Shown here: positions 1 through 8,702 of the stretch, one piece after another
How the letters are laid out: each line of letters starts with the position of its first letter
Position numbering within the stretch: position 1 is the stretch's first letter
Source of the DNA: Conidiobolus incongruus B7586
Taxonomy: Eukaryota; Entomophthoromycota; Entomophthoromycetes; Entomophthorales; Conidiobolaceae
Direction of reading: 5' to 3'
DNA: 10,465 nucleotides
NCBI GenBank assembly: GCA_000697335.1
Contig: JNEM01003753.1
Span: forward strand, 1-10,465
Notes under the pieces: generated by a model
What the model was told of the DNA's origin: nothing
Databases searched by the model: none
The model's input: the letters and a program-made list of their open reading frames with translations, nothing else
Translations under genes and position numbers: made by a program

Positions 1-1625
1 AACTTTAGATAATAGTTATTTAGTTTAAAAATGATTAAATTCAACTTTAAATTTAGTTAAGAAATTTTTAATGATAAAATGATTCAAATTAAATATATAT
101 ATAGTTTGAAAAATTTAATATTTAATATATTTTATATTTATTTTATATTTAGAACAAATAACATGTATAAAATAATCAGAAATTAAAAAATTTACAATTT
201 CTTTCAAAACTAGTAAATTTCTTTAATTTTATATCTAATTTAATATTAATTGTTTATTTAATAATTATTAATATAATTTCGAGAAGGTCTTTAAATATTA
301 TTTGTTATTTGTTATTTGTGTTTAATTTGAAATTCTCAAATTCTTGGTAAAGCTTGGTAAAGGGAATATATTTTATAATAATATATTAAATTAAATTGGT
401 GTGTGAACTTTTTGTATAGAGTATAAATTTGATATTAGACTTTTAAATTATTTTAAGTCTAATGAACATTTTAATTTTTTTCAAAATCATGATTTTCAGT
501 TAAATATTTAAAAATTCTAAAAATTGTTTCATTATTATATAGGCTATAGTGCAATATACCATGCTAAGCGAAATACTATTTAAATAGTTTATTTAATACA
601 ACCTTCATATCAGATAATAATGCGAGGCAGTTAAAATTATAAGTATAATAAAGAATAAATTGTTATAGAACAAGGAGTGTTTAAAAGCTGTATTAATTTA
701 ATTAATACTTATAAAAAATTTGATCAGATTTAATTAAATAGAAAGTTAAAATTTGTATGTCAATTTATAATATTTGAAAATAAATTTATACTTATTATTC
801 AAAAATATGGCTAAATCTTTCAAAAATTAAAAACTTCAAATAATAATTAATAATGATATTAAGAGGGAGAGTAATTTAACTTCTTTTTGATTCTAATAAA
901 AGTTGGTTAAAAATATTGATATTGTATAGATCAATATGTTAAATTCTTTAGGTTTAAATAAAGAGGCGGCATCTTACATTCAAAATTATCAGCCAAGATT
1001 ACTATCATATTAGACTCATTTAAATATAAATTTATATAAAAAATAAATTTCAATATTATTCAATCAAAGTGGATTTAAATAATATTCAAATTATCAATTA
1101 AGTATTCTATGCCATATGTACTATTCCTTTATAAAAGAGAAATATTTGGAATAGTATATTTGAAATGCAATCTATTCATAATATAAATTTGTATGATAAA
1201 TCTATATAAACTTCACTAAATAAATAATGATTCAAATGATTATGAATAGGATAAAAATAATAAATAAAACATAAGAATTTTGTATAACAATACTCTGAAT
1301 ATTTGGCTGGTATTTTATTAATTTTATAATAAGTGAATGGATTATTTGTTCTAGTTTTTCAAAAGTTTGGTCCTATTCTTTGAAGAATCGATTCATTTGA
1401 AAGCAGAAAATAAATAGGTTTTCAAAATAAATCTTAATTATAAAAAATAACTTGTAAGGTAGTATTTATATTATTATTCTAGTGAAAAATTTTTTATATT
1501 GTTGAACTTAAAATCAAAACTATATTCCAAACTTTATAATATTTATTAGTTCTTCCAAAAAGGATGAAATATAAACCAATTTTTAAATGATATTTTTGAA
1601 TATATAAAATTTGATTAAAATAGAT
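1..1625. other. AT-rich intergenic region, no supportable gene
   Basis: Long stretches are almost only A and T in every frame. Slightly less AT-rich patches at about 540-640 and 958-1015 hold only very short protein-like runs, such as K-E-A-A-S-Y-I-Q-N-Y near 961. On the minus strand a frame near 1235-1463 has a 46-codon open run, but runs this long are expected by chance in such DNA. No promoter or RNA gene is recognised. Confidence 0.6.
1115..1159. repeat. Short hairpin, 9-bp stem
   Basis: TACTATTCC (1119-1127) pairs exactly with GGAATAGTA (1148-1156) across a 20-base loop. The flanking ATAT/ATAT bases can extend the stem after a small bulge. It lies about 470 bases past the receptor stop on that gene's 3' side, too far to call it a terminator. 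Confidence 0.4.
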
Positions 1626-2525
1626 TTAACTTGAAAATTTCCATTTTACAATTATATTGAAGAAATCCTTTCGTACTTCACTATTCATATACAATAATAT
1701 CATAATATTGATTATAAGAGAGCAACTAATCAAAATCGTTGAAATATAATCCATTTGCCAAGTTCTTGAAAATCCAGTCACCATTTCATACAGTATACAA
1801 TATATTTTACCCGAATAAACTACAATAAATAAAATGATGTTGATTAATGATTTGAATATTGTATTAAAACAGTCTTTGTAAACTCGTTCTTTAGGAATAT
1901 TCATGTTTAACTGATTGAGACATTGTTGATATCGGAAAATCATAATACCAATATAACTCATTAGTACCATTGAATAAGATGAAAGTAAATCGAAAAGAAG
2001 AATTCCTCGAGCTACAACTCCTTCAGAGAGTTTGATCGCACAATACACACCAATGGGCACTAATCTTTGCCCATTTTTTATTACGTTTAGTATAATGAAA
2101 ATGTATACAGAACCGCAAAGGATTATCAGAGTAGTAATCCAAATCCATATTGATAATTGAATATTATAGCATATTAATAAGAATCTTTCAATGCTTAAGA
2201 GACCAATCGCAATACCAGAAAATACAATGAGTTGAGTGGTGAATGCAGCATCGAATTTACACCAATTAGCATTATTAACTATTAAATAATAAGGACCTAG
2301 GCAAATTATTGCACGGATTAGAGTACCTATAGCAGCTCCAAAATCTATGACTAACATAACCAAACTAAATTTTATATCTGTATGTGCTCCTTTCCTAATT
2401 TTCCTAATCAAAATTGATATTGTAATGACAATAGGAATCAAGGCAGTGATAGAAATAATAAAAAAATGAATTATTATATAGGTTCTATAAATGTCAGGCC
2501 CTTGACTTATTTGTGAAGCATTCAT
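1626..2525 (-). CDS. Rhodopsin-like (family A) seven-transmembrane receptor, fungal type
   Basis: This is an intact 299-residue reading frame for a plasma-membrane receptor of G-protein-coupled type. The ligand cannot be read from the sequence. Seven hydrophobic segments lie near residues 15-40, 52-76, 94-118, 124-148, 172-197, 226-248 and 260-281. Family A hallmarks are visible: Cys89 before helix 3 and Cys162 in the second outer loop, which could form the usual disulfide; an S-I-E-R-F motif (111-115) where the DRY motif sits; Asn273 and Tyr279 in helix 7; and a charged stretch S-E-V-R-K-D-F (282-288) like helix 8. The short N-terminus carries an N-A-S sequon at Asn2 and there is no cleaved signal peptide. 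The start is well supported: reading upstream in frame, a TAG lies at 2553-2555 with no other ATG between. Codons are standard, with CAA/CAG for Gln and five TGG, and no intron is needed. The style resembles receptors I recall from Conidiobolus; an orphan membrane protein of another family is less likely. Confidence 0.85.
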   Translation of the reverse strand: MNASQISQGPDIYRTYIIIHFFIISITALIPIVITISILIRKIRKGAHTDIKFSLVMLVIDFGAAIGTLIRAIICLGPYYLIVNNANWCKFDAAFTTQLIVFSGIAIGLLSIERFLLICYNIQLSIWIWITTLIILCGSVYIFIILNVIKNGQRLVPIGVYCAIKLSEGVVARGILLFDLLSSYSMVLMSYIGIMIFRYQQCLNQLNMNIPKERVYKDCFNTIFKSLINIILFIVVYSGKIYCILYEMVTGFSRTWQMDYISTILISCSLIINIMILLYMNSEVRKDFFNIIVKWKFSS

Positions 2526-2600
2526 ATTAATAATGTTGAATGAATAAAAATTCTAAGTCAAAGGCAATTTTATATAAATATATTTAAGTTATTACAATTT
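2526..2600 (-). promoter_or_regulatory. Probable 5' leader and promoter side of the receptor gene
   Basis: Read on the minus strand, the 75 bases before the receptor ATG hold an in-frame stop at 2553-2555 and a TATATAAA-like stretch around 2566-2582, some 40-55 bases before the ATG. In DNA this rich in A and T such a stretch occurs often by chance, so the TATA reading is weak. No other regulatory motif stands out. Confidence 0.2.
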
Positions 2601-2999
2601 AAAACTGCGTTTTAAGTTGTAACTTGTTTAAATTGATTCAAATCTTTTCAATTTGATTAATTATATTCAATTCTTATTTTTTTGAATATTCTTTTTACTT
2701 TTATTGGAATATAACTGTATTAAATTTAATACTCTTTATTAATATTTATTCTATATTAAATCATTTTATATAATTCCCTAAATTTGGTAAATTTTAATAC
2801 TTGAATATTTATTTCATTTTATTACAAAATAAAAGAAATTGATTCTAAATTTTATTATTGTTGTTACTTGATTTAATTTTATGTTAGTTAATTCTATTAT
2901 CCTATTTCTGTTTCATTTAAACTAAATGTATACATCATATATTAGTCATATTAATATAGAATACAATTATTAAAAATACATTTTTTAACATTTTATTCA
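2601..2999. other. AT-rich spacer between the receptor gene and relic A
   Basis: This spacer separates the 5' side of the minus-strand receptor from the plus-strand relic A. It would contain the receptor's upstream control sequence and any former promoter of relic A. Runs of A and T dominate and no distinct motif or reading frame is seen. Confidence 0.55.
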
Positions 3000-4323
3000 A
3001 AAAAAACTATCTCAGATCATTTGGAGTATATTATCATAAATACGATATTATTAAAGATATAGATATCGAAAACCTTCAAGCTAGGAATAAATTCTCAGCA
3101 AATAATTGATAAATAGATAATTAAATTTGGTAAAACTTGAAGAAAAATTAATAAATAATGACTAATTGGAGGGATTGTTATATACTAGCATTAAAAACTT
3201 CAATTCATCTGCTTGGAACAAAAAACTAGGAAATGATATTTTCTGATGTAGGATTGGTTAATAATCAAATAAAAAATAAAAGAGCTGATTCATAACTTTC
3301 AGTTAAAAAATATATAATAATATTTCCATTTCAGAGTATATATTGTTTTTATTGTGCTTAATAGGTGATGATTCCACTTTTATTAACAAAACCTTATTTT
3401 TAATATCTATTGTTTATATAAAATATATCGGATTCTTAATAATAGCCAGCTAAAATATTTTCAGGTTGAAAAAAAATACAATGATATATCGAATAGAATT
3501 GTAATTGAGGAATTTTTCAAATTCAATAAATTCTTTATTGACTTCAGAAATCATAAACAATTAGGTCTAAATATTGAGGATAAGGGAGCAAGTGATTAGA
3601 GTAGAGGAAGTGTAGACCATTAACCAAGTCCTCAACTTTTGAGTAGCAGTCGCCAAAATTACCAATTCATGCTATCATAATATGCAATTATATATAAGAA
3701 AACATGGAATAAAGATATAAACTAAGGCGTGGAAGTGCTCTCTATACACTCATTCTCTCAGGATATTTAAATTTAATTAATACAAATTACCTCAATTATG
3801 AAAAAATATGCCCAAGTAGTTCACGAAAATTATCAAATAAGAACTGACCAAATCAAAGGGTACAATCCCTTTCTCAAATATTTCCTTCGATCAAATTAAT
3901 ACCATAGTAAACTTATAAAGTCATTACTTTTCTGTATTTTTAATCAAATTTCAAAATACTAAATTACTTTCACAACTATATAGGATTGCTAATGCACAAA
4001 TTCAAATCTATTTTGAGGCTTTAACATTATGTCAAACTACACAGAATTTCTCAATAACTACCACAATAATAGCAATCCTTGATAATATTAGGACTTGAGA
4101 AGTTAATAGTTCATTATATTTACGCCAATTCCGCTGATGCAAGGGTAGATTTTAAGGACTTCCACTAATTAAAATATTATTGAATGTACCTAGAGTAGTA
4201 GCAAATTCTATAATTGAGATCATTGTAATAGCCTTGATATCCACATATATTGCTTTTGGTACCCCTCTCAATAAAGTTACTATTAACAAGATACTTGGTA
4301 ATATAGAGAGCATTGAACTATGA
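3000..4323 (+). pseudogene. Decayed gene for an unrecognised membrane protein (relic A)
   Basis: This plus-strand stretch is richer in G+C than its flanks and reads as protein in blocks. Frame 2 gives 3002-3106 (with D-I-I-K-D-I-D-I-E-N-L) and again about 3158-3300. Frame 1 gives 3334-3450, with a hydrophobic helix. Frame 3 gives 3465-3896, and frame 1 returns at 3919-4320. The block changes may be small introns, since TTTCAG-like acceptors end at 3334 and 3464, or they may be indels. Stops inside the 3465-3767 block are TAG 3597, TAA 3621, 3678 and 3723, all one C-to-T change from a Gln codon. Later stops are TAA 3916, TGA 4096, TGA 4135 and TAA 4153. The last open run (4156-4320, 55 codons) has N-V-P-R-V-V-A-N-S followed by a strongly hydrophobic helix and ends at TGA 4321. 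The family is not recognised. A multi-helix protein with a repeat-rich middle, like the TmcB/TmcC group, is a guess only. Confidence 0.5.
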
Positions 4324-4933
4324 AAAAATGCATTAAATTAAAAATTCTGAACTTTTTAAATGATAAAAAAATAATTTATTAAGCTAGAACACTAGAGTGT
4401 AAAAACTGATAATATTATTTCTATTTAAATCATATTTTATTATGTTATTATATTTTGATAATATAAAAATATTCAGTAAGGCTTATTGTTTTGAAACTAG
4501 TAAATAACCTTACAAGGAAGTTCACAATGAGCTTATACTGGCTCAACAGTAAAATGATAAAAAGTGATATCCAATTGATATCATTAAAATTATCCTATTT
4601 CATATCTTATTAATTAACAAAATTTATTAATTTATAATTATCATCTGAAATTGGTTGAAAAAAGAAATAAAATTTTTGGATTTAATAACTTAGCTAATAT
4701 AATTCTTTTTATAATATATATTATAATTGCTCTATATAAAGATATATAAGTGATCTAAATTGACCATTCAAATATATTTATAATAATCTCTACATTTTGA
4801 CCATTAAATTAGAATTTACCAAATCTGAATTATTTAACAAATTTATTATTAAAAAAATCTATCAATTTTGAAAAATTAAATTAGCTTGTATAAAATAACA
4901 AAGTGTAGTATTGATAATTATTTATATTTAGAA

Positions 4934-4935
<2 letters not shown>

Positions 4936-4972
<37 letters not shown>
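4936..4972. repeat. (TA)18 microsatellite
   Basis: There is an uninterrupted TA dinucleotide tract of 37 bases between GAACC and TGAATAAT. Such tracts are common in AT-rich eukaryotic intergenic DNA and vary in length by slippage. Confidence 0.95.
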
Positions 4973-4974
<2 letters not shown>

Positions 4975-5316
4975 AATAATCTATTATCTTTTATTCGGAT
5001 ATTAAAAATGCCAATCTTTTTTAACAAACTACAATTTAAATTTAAAAATATATTTCAATGTTTCATATAAGTTTAAATTATAAATTGATGATTTAATTGT
5101 TGGAATTAAAACTATTGAATATTTCTTTTAAATCTGGTGAATTATAATAAAAAATTGAAATATTATGCATTGTTATATTTATTTAAAATTAGTATTTTTT
5201 AAAATTTTATTTTATTAGGTTTATTTTAAATAATATAATATTAAAAATATATCTTTCAAAAAATATTTCTTATAATTTCAACCCAAATATTATGTTGCTT
5301 TTTAAAATTACAAATA

Positions 5317-5340
5317 TATATATTTGTAATCTATATCAAT
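5317..5340. repeat. 24-bp perfect palindrome
   Basis: ATTACAAATATA is followed directly by its exact reverse complement TATATTTGTAAT, with no loop. The core is alternating A/T, which makes part of it easy to obtain by chance, but the outer TTACAAA/TTTGTAA arms are matched too. It could be extruded as a cruciform or bound by a dimeric protein; neither is shown. Confidence 0.6.
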
Positions 5341-5984
5341 ATAAATATATTATGTAAAATTATTCAAATTACTAGTTTAAATATCTACAAATTAATTTAT
5401 TTATATATTGAAATCTATTGATCAATCTTAAACCTTTGCCATATTTTGAAGTAAAATTTAAGTTTTAATTTTCAAATTTATTTTAAAATTTACTTAATTA
5501 GAATTTAAATGAAATATATTAAAATAGTAAATGAAAATAAAAAATATAATATTGGTATAATTATGTAAAAATAAAATTTAGTTGAAATAATTTTAATATA
5601 TAATAATATTATTTTATTTTGAATAATTTCAAAATAAGTTTATAATATTAATAATATTTTAAAAATAATAAAAAATATAAGAACAATGAGTTATTTACTA
5701 CTTGCATTTATATTAAAACTAATATTCTAATAAAATGATTTTACACACTTTTAATGGCTGATCAAAATTTTGAATCTCTTTGATTAATAAGTAGAATCCA
5801 GATAAATTTATTTATATCGCCAACGATAAATATATGGAATATTTATTTGATGTAAAATTTGGATATTTAATAGAATTGTATAATAATTCGATTGATTAAT
5901 AAAATATTTAGAGAATTTTAAAATGAATTTAGATATTATTACAATACATTTATCAAATGATATTAGAATATTAAAGAAATTCTG

Positions 5985-6004
5985 ATACTAATCAATATTA
6001 GTAT
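5985..6004. repeat. Short hairpin, 8-bp stem with 4-base loop
   Basis: ATACTAAT and ATTAGTAT are exact reverse complements around a CAAT loop. It lies in intergenic AT-rich DNA and no role is visible. Confidence 0.4.
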
Positions 6005-6404
6005 ATATAATATACATAAACTTTAGAATGCTTATATAAATAACTATTAATTATTAATAATTCAAAATACCCAATATATATTTTGCAAATCAACATTATC
6101 AATTGGACTCTATAATAATTTTTAAAATTCAAATTTATTTTATAATTTTATTGAAATTAATTGAAAAATATTTTATAATGTACTTTATTTTATTTAATCC
6201 AATTCAACATAAAATTATAATTAAATGATATACTAGATTTAATTGGTTAAATTTAAATTTTATAACTTGAAACATAATGTTCACACAATTCAAAATTTAA
6301 AAATTCCCTAATTATAATAATATTCCAATTTGTTTCTGTATATAATATGATTCGTATATATTAACATTTCTATAAGATAATTCACACCTATTACTATGTA
6401 TTAA

Positions 6405-6750
6405 CACGTCTTGGGAAAGTCGTATCTAGAGTAATTTAAATAAAACAGAGATCTGGGGAATTCCAGGTAAGTGTTAGGGAGATAGGGGTTTATTGGTTTA
6501 AGTCAAATAGCTGGGAGGACCCAGATTGAACTCTTGGTTGTTGAGTATAGCTCTAGTTCCGGGTTTTATTTAGAGTGAGTTGGGTCAGACGATTCATGAG
6601 AATCTCCAGTGACTTGCATCATCGGACAATTAAAAGATAGAGAGGGAGAAGATGGTTGCGAGGGGAAAATGACTTTAACATTAGGTTGATGTAAGAATAC
6701 TTGGTAGAGGGGAGTCGCCTGGCTCGTGACAGTATTAATTTCTAATTATT
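6405..6750. other. Isolated G+C-richer island with possible coding remnant
   Basis: This block stands out sharply from about 80% A+T flanks on both sides. Its plus strand is G- and purine-rich (GGGG and GAGGG runs) and poor in C. On the minus strand one frame runs from about 6744 to 6402 with only one TAA (at 6568-6570) and one TGA between, giving about 113 codons with a Ser/Pro-rich stretch, P-S-Q-P-S-S-P-S-L-S. On the plus strand another frame also reads like protein (for example Q-L-K-D-R-E-G-E-D-G-C-E-G-K-M) but is broken five times. No tRNA, 5S or rRNA pattern was found by eye. It may be an old exon, a fragment of a transposable element, or foreign DNA; I cannot tell which strand, if either, was coding. 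Confidence 0.4.
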
Positions 6751-7112
6751 TTAATTATATTTTAATCTGAACATCGATTTTTTAATATTTTAAATTAAAA
6801 TCAGGTAATTGAACTTTGATTGAAGCGATAAGTTGTTTAAATTTGAACATAAAGGGTTAGGATATTTTATCTTTCAATTTAGAGTGTTATGGCATAAAAT
6901 TCAATGATATCTATCCATTATAACAAAGATCAATTTAATATGACTTGATTGAAATACTTCGATCCATCTACAAAATAGATTATTTTTCAGAGATCAAAAC
7001 AATAAATTAAAAAATACTGAAATCCACATTTTTATGATAATTGAATTATTTGGAATAATATATTATTTGGTTTATACAAATTATATAGAGATAATATTTT
7101 CACAATTGTGAT

Positions 7113-7224
7113 TTTTATTAAGTTGGTTTCAATATGTCAAAAGATGAATAACTTATAGAATTATACTATTATATTTGATAAGTAATATTTTGACATGTCT
7201 CTTAAATTTTATAACTTAATAAAA
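7113..7224. repeat. Three-block inverted repeat, about 112 bp
   Basis: Outer arms TTTTATTAAGTT (7113-7124) and AACTTAATAAAA (7213-7224) are exact reverse complements over 12 bases. Inside them ATGTCAAAA (7134-7142) pairs with TTTTGACAT (7188-7196), and ACTTAT (7151-7156) pairs with ATAAGT (7178-7183). All three blocks nest in the correct order, so the strand can fold into one long imperfect hairpin. It could be a small non-autonomous inverted-repeat element or a small-RNA precursor, or it could be chance in AT-rich DNA, although the ATGTCAAAA block is not simple A/T sequence. Confidence 0.5.
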
Positions 7225-7546
7225 TTTTTCAAGTTTTAGGCAAATACTTTTATAAAAGCATTTTGGTCAATTTAATATATATTAATATAGGTATGAAAAT
7301 CAATCCTTTTAAGTATATAGAATAATATAAAATGTTTTTCCTTTAATTGAAAATAATTCTATAAAATTCAGTATAAATTAAAAATACCTGATTTATAATA
7401 TTTAACTAAATCTATATAAAATTTTTAATATCTTGAAAAATAAAATATATTTCAAATTTTTATATATTATTATATATATTTTTATACTTATACAAAATAA
7501 TTAATAAAGGATATTAAATTAAATAATTTGAAAATTTACAATATTC

Positions 7547-7565
7547 ATTATTATTATTATTATAT
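7547..7565. repeat. Short ATT trinucleotide tract
   Basis: There are about five ATT units in a row within very AT-rich intergenic DNA. It is simple-sequence repeat only. Confidence 0.6.
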
Positions 7566-8662
7566 AGTTTTTATGATGAAAAATTAAAATTATAAAATTG
7601 GATAATGAAATTTATAATATAATATAAAACTTTTGATATTTTAGATAATATAGAATTAATTTTAATTATATTATTTTGAGTAAAAATACTCAAACAGTTT
7701 TTATATAATATTAATTTTTTTGAAAAAGATATGTAATTTATATATATTGAAATAATCAGTAAAAATATATAAATCATTTATATAATATATTTATTTTTAT
7801 TATTTGATATAGTCTGATATTCAATTTTAATTATAAAATAAAAATTTAAGTCATTATACTCTAATATAATTAAGACCTTAGATATATAATATTAATTTAA
7901 AAAATATGAGTTAATTAAAAGATAATATAACTTAGATATTATCTTAAGAGCTAAGGTTTAAAAACACTATATTTCATATCTTAAAGCTTATTTTAATCGA
8001 TTAATAAAGAAGTATAAACTTTATTAAAATCATTATATCAATATATTAAGGTTAAATTTTATGGAAAAACTCTAACTATAATCAAATTATTTAAAAATAA
8101 ATATTTAAAAGTAAAAGACTTTTTGGTAAATATACTATATAAGTACAGAGTAAAATCATTTTCGAGATATTATTAAAATATATCTTTTTTCTAAATAAAG
8201 CTAATTTTTAATTTGAATCAATTGATTTTATTTTAATTACAATTATCAAATGAAATCCATAATTGAAAATATTTAATATTATAAACATAATGTCCTATTA
8301 TGATATTTTATAAATAATAATATAGATATATATGATATTATAATCATTATTTAGGTTGTATCTTGTGAATTGGATAATAATATCAAACTGGAGTGATTTA
8401 ATATATATTTCTATAAATAATATTATTATAAAATCGATATTTATAAAAATAGTTTGAATTATATTTAAAATAGTTAAATTAATATATGAAAAAACTATGA
8501 AAAATAAATTAAGTTATTATTAGTTAAGTTAAAATATACTTTATTTTAAGTAATTTTAGTGTTGTATAGTAAAAAATTATATATAATTCAATGGAAATAT
8601 TCAAATAAAGTGAAATAAACAGAATTTGTCAAAACATAATCCAATAACCTATTTGATGATGT

Positions 8663-8686
8663 ATTAAAAATTATTAAATTTTTAAT
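8663..8686. repeat. Short hairpin, 10-bp stem, just upstream of relic B
   Basis: ATTAAAAATT (8663-8672) pairs exactly with AATTTTTAAT (8677-8686) around the loop ATTA. The stem is entirely A/T and so could be accidental. It sits about 20 bases before the point where relic B becomes readable. Confidence 0.35.
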
Positions 8687-8702
8687 GCAATATATTTTGC
8701 CA

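Larger units (their letters stand above)
4324..6404. other. AT-rich intergenic region
   Basis: This region holds the TA tract, the 24-bp palindrome and one small hairpin, each listed separately. In all frames the remaining sequence gives short I/K/N/Y/F runs broken mainly by TAA, with no protein-like block comparable to the two relics. Around 4400-4560 the base mix is slightly less extreme, but I saw no coherent frame. Confidence 0.6.
6751..8702. other. Very AT-rich intergenic region
   Basis: Apart from the three-block inverted repeat and minor simple repeats this is nearly pure A/T sequence, and is the most AT-rich part of the window at about 7380-8340. A 68-codon frame on the minus strand at 7571-7777 is made almost only of I, K, N, Y, F, L and S, as random A/T sequence would give, and is not called a gene. 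Confidence 0.6.

Noticed and set aside
910-940. Inverted repeat ATATTGAT / ATCAATAT
   Set aside because: Eight-base A/T-rich arms occur often by chance at this composition.
1120-1463. Minus-strand frame with a 46-codon open run and Gln-rich stretch (for example D-Q-T-F-E-K-L-E-Q-I-I-H)
   Set aside because: It looked like a third relic with TAG stops. However, a run of this length is expected somewhere among six frames in DNA this AT-rich, and the base composition does not rise as it does in relics A and B.
2059-2080. Hairpin TGGGCA ... TGCCCA
   Set aside because: It lies inside the intact receptor coding sequence and is explained by its codons (G-Q-R-L-V-P-I region); no separate role is needed.
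6473-6482. Perfect 5' splice-donor-like sequence CAGGTAAGT inside the G+C-richer island
   Set aside because: No convincing upstream exon in frame on the plus strand, and the best coding trace of the island is on the opposite strand.
6501-6560. tRNA-like box sequences (TTGAACTC, TAGCTCTAGTTCCGGG)
   Set aside because: Neither strand folds into a cloverleaf: the candidate T-arm stem bases do not pair and there is no matching acceptor stem.
7571-7777. 68-codon open frame on the minus strand
   Set aside because: Its translation is almost only I, K, N, Y, F, L and S with no domain or motif, as expected from random A/T sequence. It lies in the most AT-rich part of the window.
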